A DNA stretch of 59,044 bases, taken from assembly GCA_016235345.1 (NCBI GenBank), contig JACRLG010000029.1, forward strand, positions 1 through 59,044, in the 5' to 3' direction. Position numbers and translations under genes: made by a program. Shown in pieces: positions 19,394-29,692 of this stretch (within the stretch, counting starts at the first letter, position 1; each line of letters opens with the position of its first letter). The notes below the pieces were generated by a model that saw only the letters and a list, made by a program, of their open reading frames with translations, was not told the origin of the DNA and made no database searches. Source of the DNA: Deltaproteobacteria bacterium (GTDB lineage Bacteria > Desulfobacterota > Desulfobacteria > Desulfobacterales > Desulfatibacillaceae).

Positions 19394-19697
19394 AAGGTTT
19401 TTCCTGAAAACATGGATCGGGGTTACGAAATTTAACGGCCTGTACCATAAACGAACATAAAAAAGAATATCATAAAATCAATGAATTAAGAAACAAATTT
19501 TTTAAGCATGGCCCAAAAAGGTACAGAGGCGGTTTTCTGGAGCCTTATGGAAAAGCGCAAGCCCTGCCTGTGGCCGAGCTCAGGGGGACGGGTGCGTAAT
19601 TTTTCTGACTGGCGGCCAGCCCGCCAACTACGCCTGCGTGGGCGAATGGTTTTTCGACAAATCCGCCATACGGTTTACGCAGTGAAAGGAAAAAACC
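19394..19697. other. Gap between the hybrid kinase and the DUF3783 gene
   Basis: An AT-rich stretch (19440-19505, with AAAAAAGAATATCATAAAA) directly upstream of the kinase should contain its promoter. The remaining ~190 bp are GC-richer, and I see no gene or clear signal in them apart from the ribosome site of the next gene. Confidence 0.4.
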
Positions 19698-20126
19698 ATG
19701 ACGGACGCAAAGATGACCAGGGTGGGCAGTTCGGAATGCATAATGCACGGGCCACGCAAGCTTTTCGTGTGCGGCTGTCAGCCCCTGGAACAGGAGGCTG
19801 TCTGCGAGATGCTCGAACACGAGGGCGTTATTGGAGTGGATGTGGTGTTTTGCCTGCCTTCGGACGCTGAAACCAAAATGAGCGAACTTTTCGCCCTTAA
19901 ACACAAGAGCGGGATGGGAGACGAGAGCCGGATGCCCCGCGCCACAATCATGGGCGGGATCACGGAGAAAGAGCTTCACCAGATTATGGGCGCATGGCGG
20001 GAGTTGGGCCTGCCTTCCCAGTTATGGGCGGTGCTCACCCCCACGTCCGAGGCGTGGACCTTAAGGCAGCTCATCACCGAGCTTCAGCGGGAGAAAAGGG
20101 AAATGGACAGGCGGCCCCGGCAGTGA
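19698..20126 (+). CDS. DUF3783 domain protein
   Basis: This is a 142-residue soluble protein. The C-terminal half (~75-135; RATIMGGITEKELHQIMGAW, then LWAVLTPTSEAW) matches the DUF3783 family, whose function is unknown. The N-terminal ~65 residues (KLFVCGCQPLEQEAVCEML) resemble an alpha/beta fold. A GAAAGGAAAA ribosome site supports the ATG at 19698. It is a single-gene unit closed by a hairpin at 20209. Confidence 0.8.
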   Translation: MTDAKMTRVGSSECIMHGPRKLFVCGCQPLEQEAVCEMLEHEGVIGVDVVFCLPSDAETKMSELFALKHKSGMGDESRMPRATIMGGITEKELHQIMGAWRELGLPSQLWAVLTPTSEAWTLRQLITELQREKREMDRRPRQ

Positions 20127-20208
20127 CCGCGAGAAAAACTCAATATCCTCCAGGGCGGTCAGCACTCCTTATTAAGAGGCATCCCCGACCAGTAGGGAGA
20201 AGCAAAAA

Positions 20209-20236
20209 GGGCCTGTCGGCAAAAACCGGCGGGCCC
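20209..20236 (+). terminator. Hairpin after the DUF3783 gene
   Basis: GGGCCTGTCGG and CCGGCGGGCCC pair (with two G-U pairs) around a CAAAAA loop. It sits between the convergent DUF3783 and PilZ genes and could serve both; no long T run follows. Confidence 0.5.
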
Positions 20237-20270
20237 CGCACAAGCACTCGGACTTTTCTATGAACCGGAC

Positions 20271-20753
20271 TTATTCTTCATCCAGGCGGACGCAATGCTC
20301 CATTACCATGTCCAGGCGCTGGGCGAAGTATTCCGGCAGGCCGATGAACTCAACCCCGCAGTGGCGCAGGCAGTAACCGTAGGCGAGGGAATCTGGCTGA
20401 TCTGCTGCCTGATCGTGAACCGTCCGGCAGGCGACGTCCCGTAAAAGAAAACCCTGGCCTGCCAGAAAAATCGTTATGCGCCCTTCGGGCGGCTCCGTAT
20501 CTCTTTCGATATGAACGCCTTCGTCAGCCAGATATTGAAACATCAGACCCCCGCGACTGATGTTGCAGATGGGCCCCACCCTTTCGGCGGAGTCGGGCAT
20601 GGCGGCATAAACGCCTTCGGGTGCGCGGTAACGGGCATAGCGGCGTCTTTCTCGTCCGGCTGAGTCCCCCCGAAACATGGATACCTCCACAGGCCCAAGC
20701 GTCATGGAATTTTTTGATTTTTTAATGGGAGTATTGTCTTTTAAAAATGACAT
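20271..20753 (-). CDS. PilZ domain protein (cyclic-di-GMP binding)
   Basis: This 160-residue protein has the two PilZ signatures that clamp c-di-GMP: an Arg-rich RxxxR at ~40 (RERRRYARYR) and NISRGGLMF (N/DxSxxG) at ~69. Such proteins translate c-di-GMP levels into motility or envelope responses. The first ~25 residues (IKKSKNSMTLGPVEVSM) are not part of the domain, and a start at the internal Met near residue 28 is possible. It is flanked by a 328 bp AT-rich gap. Confidence 0.85.
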   Translation of the reverse strand: MSFLKDNTPIKKSKNSMTLGPVEVSMFRGDSAGRERRRYARYRAPEGVYAAMPDSAERVGPICNISRGGLMFQYLADEGVHIERDTEPPEGRITIFLAGQGFLLRDVACRTVHDQAADQPDSLAYGYCLRHCGVEFIGLPEYFAQRLDMVMEHCVRLDEE

Positions 20754-20896
20754 AAATTTTATATCTTAGCAAGACTAAATTCTCACCCATGAAAGAAAAG
20801 CTCCACGCAAAACACCCCGAAAACCGCATAAAGGCCCAAATTGCTTGTAATATTACGTATTGTAAACGGAACCCCCTTCTTCCGCCAAGACATGTA

Positions 20897-21024
20897 TTAA
20901 GCGAAGCATGGTTCTTTTCCATTTTTAAAAAACCGGCAAAGGGAAGAAATGCCCCGATCTTCCTCCCTCCGCCATTTTCGGGAAAACAAAAATGGAAATA
21001 ATTTGCGCTCCTGGTAATAATGGG
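20897..21024 (+). repeat. Dispersed ~130 bp repeat, reference copy
   Basis: This intergenic sequence starts TTAAGCGAAGCATGGTTCTT, then has a T/A run, CCGGCAAAGGGAAGAAATG, CCCCGATCTTCC, CATTTTCGGGAAAAC, AAAAATGGAA and ends near GGTAATAATGGGATG. Related copies lie at 10528, 25348 and (inverted) 25460. It occupies most of the 20754-21081 gap between the PilZ and YihY genes. The rest of that gap is AT-rich and I see no gene in it. Confidence 0.75.
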
Positions 21025-21081
21025 ATGCGCCCTCCTGTCGCTATAGTCGCCTTGCCCCAAAAGAGGTTACAGGCTTGGAGA

Positions 21082-22446
21082 TTATCCGTCCTGACCGGAA
21101 CCGGGCGGCAGATCTCCAAGGCGCAGGTTCGATCCGGCCCCCCGCCACAGGCCCTCCAGATCGTCAAGAAGTCTTCTGATCTCGCGCTCCGCCGTTATTT
21201 CGCGATGGGGCGGCAGGTTCTTCACGCCTTCGAGTTCAAGGGCCAGCAGGACCGAAACGATGGTCAGCCTGTCGGGGGCCGTGGCCGGGATATAGCTGCA
21301 ATGGCCGTCCTTTCCAGGCCGGGTGGCGGCGAGCACCCCGGCTGCGGCAAGTTGCTCAAGGACATCGGCCACGCTCCGCCAGGGAAGGTCAAAAGCGTCC
21401 GCCATTGAAACGGCGTTTTCCGGCGAAAGTCCACGGGAAAACCGGTCCATGGCGCGATGAACCAGGCAAAGGGCCAGCACGGTTCTCTCGCGGGTGCAGA
21501 GCCTTTCAAACAGAGGCTCGAAGGCGTAGGTGCCAGCGTGTCGGATGGCGAAAGCGAATTCCGCGCCGAACAAAATGATCATCCAGGAGGTCTGGACCCA
21601 CAAGAGGAGGAGGGGCAGGGCGGCGAAACTGCCGTAAACCGCGTTGATGCGGGTGACTCCCACCTGCAATCCGATGTAAAAGAACTGGAACATGAGATAG
21701 AGAGTGCCCGCCACGATGCCGGCAAGCACCCCGGAAAACCACGGGATCCGACCGTTGGGCATGAAGATGTAGATGAATGACAGAAGCACCCAGATCACGC
21801 AGTATGGCAGAAAACCCAGATAATAGAGGATGAACGGGCTTATCTCGCTTATGGCATCCACCGACATGAGCAGGTTTTTTACGTGGGTGGAAAAGACCAC
21901 GGCAGAGGTTGACGCGGCAAGCCACAGGATGGGCGCGAGTATTCCGGCAGCGACGTAGTCGGTGGCCATTCTTACCAGCCTGCGGGTTTTCCTGATTCCC
22001 CACACGGTGTTGAAGGCGATTTCCATGTTCCAGAACACCCGGAAGGCGCTCCAAAAAAGGATGAGGAGCCCGGTGCCCGCTATGATGCCGCCCTGGGCGC
22101 TTTTGAGCGTCTCAAGGGACATGCGGATGACTTCCGCCACCACCTCCCTCTGGCCGGTAAACCAGCCGTAAAGCTGGCCCTCCACCGCTTCCTCGAAGCC
22201 GAAGCCCTTGGCTATGCCCAAAACAAGGGCCAGCATGGGCACCAGAGACATGACGGTATAATAGGTGAGCACCAGGGCGCGTTCCGAACACCGGTTTTCC
22301 ATGTAGCCGCGCACCGCAAGCGCCGGCACCCTCAAAAGATGCAGCGCAACGGCCCGCCCCACGGAAAGGTCCCGTGCCCTTATCTCCCATATGCCCTGGG
22401 CGAGAAATCGCCATGCCTTTCCGGGTGCGGATGAACCCTTGACCAT
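21082..22446 (-). CDS. YihY/BrkB-family inner-membrane protein
   Basis: This 454-residue protein has six predicted membrane helices in the first ~300 residues, with the family features YYTVMSLVPMLALVLGIA, FWSAFRVFWNMEIAFNTVWG and VTRINAVYGSFAALPLLLLW. A C-terminal ~120-residue extension (ERLCTRERTVLALCLVHRAM, then PWRSVADVLEQLAAAGVL) looks like a winged-helix domain, as in many YihY proteins of this length. The physiological role of the family is unsettled (it was once annotated as ribonuclease BN, incorrectly). It is 43 bp from the next gene, the PAS kinase, on the same strand. Confidence 0.9.
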   Translation of the reverse strand: MVKGSSAPGKAWRFLAQGIWEIRARDLSVGRAVALHLLRVPALAVRGYMENRCSERALVLTYYTVMSLVPMLALVLGIAKGFGFEEAVEGQLYGWFTGQREVVAEVIRMSLETLKSAQGGIIAGTGLLILFWSAFRVFWNMEIAFNTVWGIRKTRRLVRMATDYVAAGILAPILWLAASTSAVVFSTHVKNLLMSVDAISEISPFILYYLGFLPYCVIWVLLSFIYIFMPNGRIPWFSGVLAGIVAGTLYLMFQFFYIGLQVGVTRINAVYGSFAALPLLLLWVQTSWMIILFGAEFAFAIRHAGTYAFEPLFERLCTRERTVLALCLVHRAMDRFSRGLSPENAVSMADAFDLPWRSVADVLEQLAAAGVLAATRPGKDGHCSYIPATAPDRLTIVSVLLALELEGVKNLPPHREITAEREIRRLLDDLEGLWRGAGSNLRLGDLPPGSGQDG

Positions 22447-22488
22447 ATAATGATTCCCCTGTCGCAGCGGAGTTCCGTTTTACGGACT

Positions 22489-25233
<2,745 letters not shown>

Positions 25234-25347
25234 TGGGCACCTCGGCCGGGGGTTTTCGCAAAAAAATCTCCATCAAATCCACGCTCTGAAAACGGCCCGA
25301 TATCACTCCCGAATCATATGCGAAAAGGCAACGGGCAAATGCAACTG

Positions 25348-25478
25348 TTAAGCGGAGCATGGTTCTTTTCCGTTTTAATGGAACCTGGCCGAGGGGCGAA
25401 ACACTAGAAGCCTGCTCCTACGCCGTTTTTGGGAGTTCAAAAAATGGAATTAAACCCTGCTCCCAGTAATATCGCCGG
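25348..25478 (+). repeat. Dispersed ~130 bp repeat, direct copy of an inverted pair
   Basis: It begins TTAAGCGGAGCATGGTTCTT, continues through TTCCGTTTTAATGGAACC and TTTTTGGGAGTTCAAAAAAT, and ends CCCAGTAATATCGCCGGG, matching the 20.9 kb copy in order and spacing. The large gap 25234-26150 otherwise holds the next copy, a REP-like hairpin and no convincing gene. Confidence 0.7.
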
Positions 25479-25593
25479 GAAATGGATCGGGTATGATTTT
25501 GGCGTTTCCGAAAAAGCCGGAGGAGGAAGGCCGGGACATTTCCCGCCTAGCCGGATCGCCTCAGTAAGGGAAAAGAACCTTGCCTCGTGTAAC
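25460..25593 (-). repeat. Dispersed ~130 bp repeat, inverted copy
   Basis: On the minus strand it reads GCAAGGTTCTTTTCC, then GGCGGGAAATGTCCCGG, CCTTCCTCCTCCGGC, TTTTTCGGAAACGCC and CCCGGCGATATTACTGGG. It shares its last ~18 bp with the 25348 copy, so the two form one ~245 bp palindrome-like unit centred near 25468. Confidence 0.7.
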
Positions 25594-25945
25594 AGCGCGC
25601 CGGAAGGAACCGGCCTTGAAGCGCAACGCCCGGTTTTGCCTTTGCCGGTGGGTAGGGAACTGCATTTTTCCATCATGGCTGTGAATTGTTTTCGGCAAGG
25701 CGGTTTTTCCCGGGAGCGCAGGGTGAAAGGCCCCTTTTACTTTTTCGCTCATGCTGAAAATTGTTGCGCTCCGTATTTTTCATTATAGCATACGGGACAG
25801 AAGCGAAACTTGTGGAAATTGAAACACGAAAAATCATACATAACTTAATTGTGGACTTACAAGGCCTTTATGGCCGCCTCAAGACGGCCAATGCGGCCCG
25901 CAGTTAAAAAATATATGTGGCTTGAACTATTTACAGCTCGGTCAA

Positions 25946-26051
25946 GCTCCCTCACCCGGCCTTCGTCCACCCTCTCCCAGAGGGCGAGGGTAGGGTTAGC
26001 TATGGTAACTCAACTCTCCCTCTCCCTCTGGGAGAGGGCCGGGGTGAGGGA
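25946..26051. repeat. REP-like double hairpin upstream of tRNA-Arg
   Basis: CCCTCACCCGGCC at the left pairs with GGCCGGGGTGAGGG at the right, and inside them CCCTCTCCCAGAGGG pairs with CCCTCTGGGAGAGGG-type arms. This composition (CTCTCCC...GGGAGAGGG...GGGTGAGGG) is that of widespread proteobacterial extragenic palindromes. Confidence 0.75.
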
Positions 26052-26150
26052 AAAATCGGCCCGACGTGCTGAGAATAGTATAGAGTCACAAAAATATATG
26101 AATTTTTGTTGATTCTCCGCCCGACATTGCCTATAAGCCACGAAACGAAC

Positions 26151-26226
26151 GCGCTCGTAGCTCAGGGGATAGAGCACCAGCCTCCGGCGCTGGGGGTCGC
26201 AAGTTCGAATCTTGCCGGGCGCACCA
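26151..26226 (+). tRNA. tRNA-Arg (anticodon CCG)
   Basis: The 76 nt cloverleaf includes an encoded CCA. The acceptor GCGCTCG pairs with CGGGCGC; the D-arm is GCTC/GAGC, the anticodon arm CCAGC/GCTGG has loop CTCCGGC (anticodon CCG, reading CGG), and the T-arm GCAAG/CTTGC has loop TTCGAAT. Its 3' end faces a tyrosine integrase gene, so it is the probable attachment site of the element to the right. Confidence 0.97.
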
Positions 26227-26242
26227 AAAAATGCAGTGAAAT

Positions 26243-26275
26243 GAAGGGGTTACGGAGTCGGTCCGTAACCCCTTC
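26243..26275 (+). terminator. Terminator hairpin after tRNA-Arg
   Basis: A perfect 14 bp stem, GAAGGGGTTACGGA paired with TCCGTAACCCCTTC, has a 5-base loop, 17 bp after the tRNA. Confidence 0.8.
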
Positions 26276-26459
26276 GCCTTTGTAAAACCAATCGTGCGGG
26301 ACTTTATGCGGGACTTTTTTCAAATGCTGTGTTTCCGGGCCTCCGTTGGCAGTGGTCGCAAGGATACGGTTTATTTTCGAGTGGTTGAAAAGGCCAAACC
26401 CGAAAATATCCGAAAACGACCATCCAACAAAAAGAGTTCCAGAACCGTCCAGCATTTAT

Positions 26460-27509
26460 CTATCCCTTGTGGTTTGCAGCCGCCTCGAAAACGTCCATCG
26501 CGTCCCGTTCGGACTGCCCCAAGCTGTGAAGGTAAATCTCTGTCGTCAAGCGGTTCTCGTGGCCCAGGATGCGCTGGATCGAGCTGACGGGGACGTTATT
26601 CCCCTCCATCAGTGACGCCCCTGAGTGCCGGAAGGCGTGGAACCGGAAGTACGGAACCCCTGCCTTTTTACAAAGCCCCTGCATGATCCGCTTCCGATCC
26701 AGAAACGGGCCTTTGATAATCTCACCCGACTTCTTCTCCCGGTAGGTGTGCCAGAACACCCAAGGAACGCTTTGATCCCGCAAGACCTTCCGACGGGCCA
26801 TGATTACATAGAGCCGACTCGTCAACGGGACTTTGCGGGGCGTCCGGTGGCCGCCCTTCTTCTTCCGGGTGTAAAGCACCAGGAACCGCTTCTCCAGGTC
26901 CACGTCTTCCCAGATCAGGCCATTGATCTCGCTGACGCGGGCCATGGTGTCCCGAAGGGTCCAAAGATAATCCTGGTCGTCGGGGGAAGCTACGGCAATG
27001 ACTTTGTCCAGGTCTTCGGAGTTGGGGACGTACCGGATCGACTTTTCAGCCGGGAAGAAATCAATCCCATCGGTGGGGTTCACCTTTATAATGCTTCGTT
27101 TCTTGGCGAAGTTGAAGGTCGCCCGAAGGCTGCGAAGGTCTTTGTTCGCGGCGGAAGCAGATACGGCTGACAACCTATTTAAAAGGTAGTCTTCCACCAT
27201 GTCCCGGTCAATTTCGTCGGCCTCGAAATCACCCCATGCCCGCCCCCACCTTTTGGCTATGTACAAATATTCCTGATAATGCCGGGGGCAGTTATAGGCC
27301 TTGACGTGATCAAGCCTTAGATTGACCATCTCCAAAAATGCCGTGCCGGTTGATGGGTTTTCCTGGGCGGGGTTCAGGGCCTCCTCTCTTTGTTTTGCCT
27401 CGGCTTTTGAGGCTTGACCCTTTGTCCCGTACCAGGGGCTTGTGTAACGAATCCCCTTCAGGACAAAGTCGAATCTCCATCCCTTCTTTTTGTCCGAATA
27501 AACGCTCAT
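26460..27509 (-). CDS. Tyrosine-type integrase beside tRNA-Arg
   Basis: The 349-residue site-specific recombinase has the catalytic set in the C-terminal half: Arg in MARVSEINGLIW, HAFRHSGASLM (HxxR), GHENRLTTEIYLHS (His and the nucleophilic Tyr). A core-binding domain is seen at ~65-150, and the N-terminal ~60 residues (YSDKKKGWRFDFVLKG) look like an arm-type DNA-binding domain. The frame is open to 27581, but the ATG at 27509 has AAAGGAG 8 bases upstream and is preferred. It would integrate the element into the tRNA-Arg 3' end. Confidence 0.93.
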   Translation of the reverse strand: MSVYSDKKKGWRFDFVLKGIRYTSPWYGTKGQASKAEAKQREEALNPAQENPSTGTAFLEMVNLRLDHVKAYNCPRHYQEYLYIAKRWGRAWGDFEADEIDRDMVEDYLLNRLSAVSASAANKDLRSLRATFNFAKKRSIIKVNPTDGIDFFPAEKSIRYVPNSEDLDKVIAVASPDDQDYLWTLRDTMARVSEINGLIWEDVDLEKRFLVLYTRKKKGGHRTPRKVPLTSRLYVIMARRKVLRDQSVPWVFWHTYREKKSGEIIKGPFLDRKRIMQGLCKKAGVPYFRFHAFRHSGASLMEGNNVPVSSIQRILGHENRLTTEIYLHSLGQSERDAMDVFEAAANHKG

Positions 27510-27699
27510 ATAGGTTCTCCTTTGATGGAAATACCAGAGAACCCCCAAGCCTTCTGCCGCCCACTTCCTGCCAGTGTTCATAAACCCAACTGGTGCTTTT
27601 CTTCAGGAAAAGGGCGACCTCCCTGGGAGTCATTATTTCCAAGTCGGTTTTATTGTCAACTTTTTGATTTTCTGGTTCGTTTTTGTACAATGTGTTCAT
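27310..27699 (-). CDS. Excisionase-like HTH protein overlapping the integrase start
   Basis: This is a 129-residue protein. Residues ~20-65 form an AlpA/Xis-type helix-turn-helix (MTPREVALFLKKSTSWVYEH, then GSLVFPSKENLYERLFG). The remaining ~65 residues are Arg/Lys-rich and are encoded in a different frame over the first 200 bp of the integrase gene. Probable role: DNA bending for excision and repression of int. An internal ATG (before TPREV) with TTGGAAATA upstream is an alternative start. The overlap makes the tail uncertain, but the HTH part is well supported. Confidence 0.7.
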   Translation of the reverse strand: MNTLYKNEPENQKVDNKTDLEIMTPREVALFLKKSTSWVYEHWQEVGGRRLGGSLVFPSKENLYERLFGQKEGMEIRLCPEGDSLHKPLVRDKGSSLKSRGKTKRGGPEPRPGKPINRHGIFGDGQSKA

Positions 27700-27721
27700 G
27701 GTTCAAGCTTTTTCTTAGTTT

Positions 27722-27761
27722 TTGTCTGACAGAAACTGATAAAGCTATTCCTGCCAGACAA
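27722..27761. promoter_or_regulatory. Operator-like inverted repeat upstream of xis-int
   Basis: TTGTCTGACAG (27722-27732) and CTGCCAGACAA (27751-27761) are inverted copies with one mismatch, separated by 18 bp, 23 bp upstream of the xis-like start. This is a plausible binding site for the excisionase-like protein or a repressor. The remaining gap to 27884 is very AT-rich with no gene. Confidence 0.5.
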
Positions 27762-27884
27762 TGTGCTAAGATAAGCTTTTACATGTCAACCCGAGGTGTG
27801 GAATGATGGCATAACAAGCTTAATTAATTATAATTATAGATATCTATTCTGAATATTCCTACGAAAATCAAACATATCACCCTC

Positions 27885-29255
27885 CTACAAATGGCAGGTC
27901 AGACAGCCATAAACGCCCTTGTCCCATTCATCCCAGTCGCCCATGGAATACCTGGAGCGGGCGAGGTCGGTCATCAGCGTCGCGCAACCAGCCTTGGGGC
28001 CGTTCCGGTTCTTTCCGACGTACAACCGCTGGACTCCGGTTCCCCGGCCAGTTGAATCGCGCATGGCCAATTCTTCTTTGGTCTGGGACATCCCGACGAC
28101 GTAATCGGCGGTGAAGGCTTTCGAGAAGTCTTCGGACAAAGCATCCAGGTCGACGTTCTTTTTCCAGAGGTTCGCCCGGTTCGCCTGGGAAGCGGTGAAA
28201 ACGGAAACCTCGAACTCCTTGGCGATACTGCGGTCGTCCACGTAAATGTCGCCGGTGTCGAGACGCTTATCGTCGTTCTTCCTGTCCGACGCCTGGATGT
28301 CCGCGTAATCAATAATGACGACGGAAACGGGTTTGAGGCCCATCTTCACCCTGGTTTCGTTGATGCGGTGCAGGTCGGCGCGGATATGGGAAGGCTTCAG
28401 GGTCATGGGGAGCTTGTCCAGCAGGATCAGCTCTCCGACAGGCGGAACGCGGCGGTAAATGTCCCACTGGGCTTTGGCCTTCATGAAGTCCATGGCCAGA
28501 TTGTCGAAAGCGATCCCGGTTACGCAGGCGTCGGAGCGGGCCATGACGATTTTCCGGTCTACTTCCAAGGTGTAATACAGAACGACCTCTCCGGCGTGGG
28601 TTGCCCGCAAACCGATGTTTCCCAACAGGATGGACTTTCCGCGACCGGCTGCACCACAGAAAACGATCATTTCCTTGGGCGCGACACCACGGCTGAACAG
28701 CATATTGTCCAGTTCCCGAACTGAGGTGCTGACTCCTTCGGCAAAAGCGGTACCGGCTTCATACTCGGCGATGCGGTCTTCTATCCCGGCAATCAGGTAG
28801 AATTCCTCATGGACGGCACACGCCGAAGTCTTAGCCTGGGCTGAATTGATGCGCCGGACGATTTCGTCGTACTGGCCCTTCTTGAGCAGGTCCACCGAAT
28901 TGATGATCTCGGTTTCCAAAATCTTGTGGGTTGCGAAAGCCTGGAATTCTTTTCGGATGTAGGGTTCGGAGGCAATGGGGACTCCGAACAGCTTGATGAT
29001 GTCGAGGACTCCGGGCAGGTCCGCCTTGTCCATCTCCTTTTTGGCTGCGAGCTTCTTGACCTCGTTGACGACGACGGCCTGGGTGATGACAATGCCAGGA
29101 TAGGTTTTCGAAAAGTTGATCAGGATGCCAGCGATCTTGGCTTCGACCTTGCCGTCGAAAAGCGGCGGGGCAATAATGGCCGAGGCCATGTCCCGGAAAC
29201 TGGTGTCCTGAAACATGAGGGCGATCAGGCTTCTTTGAAAGGCGGTCGGGAACAT
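27885..29255 (-). CDS. Phage-type DnaB-like replicative helicase/ATPase
   Basis: The 456-residue protein has an N-terminal helical domain (~1-130) and a RecA-like core. Walker A is GAAGRGKSILLGN (~203), an acidic Glu follows the next strand (YYTLEVDRK), Walker B is VSVVIIDYADIQ (~310), and a Gln/Arg-containing segment (SVFTASQANRANLW) lies where DnaB loops sit. It should unwind DNA at the replication fork of the element. AAAGGAAG precedes the ATG at 29255. It ends GVYGCLTCHL. It is more divergent than cellular DnaB, as expected for a phage or satellite copy. Confidence 0.85.
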   Translation of the reverse strand: MFPTAFQRSLIALMFQDTSFRDMASAIIAPPLFDGKVEAKIAGILINFSKTYPGIVITQAVVVNEVKKLAAKKEMDKADLPGVLDIIKLFGVPIASEPYIRKEFQAFATHKILETEIINSVDLLKKGQYDEIVRRINSAQAKTSACAVHEEFYLIAGIEDRIAEYEAGTAFAEGVSTSVRELDNMLFSRGVAPKEMIVFCGAAGRGKSILLGNIGLRATHAGEVVLYYTLEVDRKIVMARSDACVTGIAFDNLAMDFMKAKAQWDIYRRVPPVGELILLDKLPMTLKPSHIRADLHRINETRVKMGLKPVSVVIIDYADIQASDRKNDDKRLDTGDIYVDDRSIAKEFEVSVFTASQANRANLWKKNVDLDALSEDFSKAFTADYVVGMSQTKEELAMRDSTGRGTGVQRLYVGKNRNGPKAGCATLMTDLARSRYSMGDWDEWDKGVYGCLTCHL

Positions 29256-29274
29256 TCAATACTTCCTTTGTGAC

Positions 29275-29610
29275 GAAGTGAGAGGGGTCAAGGACCGTTC
29301 AAAAGGGCTTGAAACGTGTCCGAGTGAGTTTCAGGGTTTGGACGCCAAATTGAGGCTCGTTGGCAAAGCTCCGACACGCGGAAACGGGTTAAGGCTTCAA
29401 AACTACATCTTGTGGTGGCAGTTCTGTTTTTTCCTTTGCCAATTTTGGATTTTCAGGCCACAAGATGTAGTGTCGGGCCAAAAGGTGAGGGGTTCATTTT
29501 CGGATGCCAAATCCCGTTTTCCGGGGTTTGGAAAGCTGTGGGTCAAATCGCGTGTTAATAAAAAGTTTCGGATATGGTTTCTCGGAGCTGAGAGGGGTCA
29601 AGGATCGTTT
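29275..29610. repeat. Pair of ~25 bp direct repeats in the initiator-helicase gap
   Basis: TGAGAGGGGTCAAGGA followed by CCGTT occurs at 29275-29300 and again with TCGTT at 29585-29610, about 310 bp apart, each with a GA(A/G)-type lead-in. They flank a long inverted repeat. The role is unknown; duplicated regulatory or maintenance sites are possible. Confidence 0.6.
29402..29471. repeat. Perfect 14 bp inverted repeat with a 42 bp spacer
   Basis: ACTACATCTTGTGG (29402-29415) and CCACAAGATGTAGT (29458-29471) are exact inverted copies. The spacer is T-rich on the plus strand. It lies in the 437 bp non-coding gap between the DnaB-like gene and the 496-residue gene. Confidence 0.75.
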
Positions 29611-29639
29611 CCAATGGGTAAAGTGGTAATTGGATGAAA

Positions 29640-29683
29640 GGAAAACGCTTCCAGGCCGTTTAGGGGGCTTAGAAGCGTTTTCC
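29640..29683 (-). terminator. Terminator hairpin after the 496-residue gene
   Basis: GGAAAACGCTTC and GAAGCGTTTTCC pair exactly (12 bp) 10 bp after the stop of the minus-strand gene; on that strand the stem is followed by TTTC. Confidence 0.7.
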
Positions 29684-29692
29684 GGGAAAGAT

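Noticed and set aside
26162-26455. 97-codon minus-strand frame ending in RPARFELATPSAGG
   Set aside because: That peptide is the well-known false translation of the strand opposite a tRNA gene; the frame overlaps tRNA-Arg.
29278-29637. 119-codon plus-strand frame in the helicase-initiator gap
   Set aside because: No ribosome site, low-complexity translation, and it spans an inverted repeat and a pair of direct repeats; better read as non-coding.
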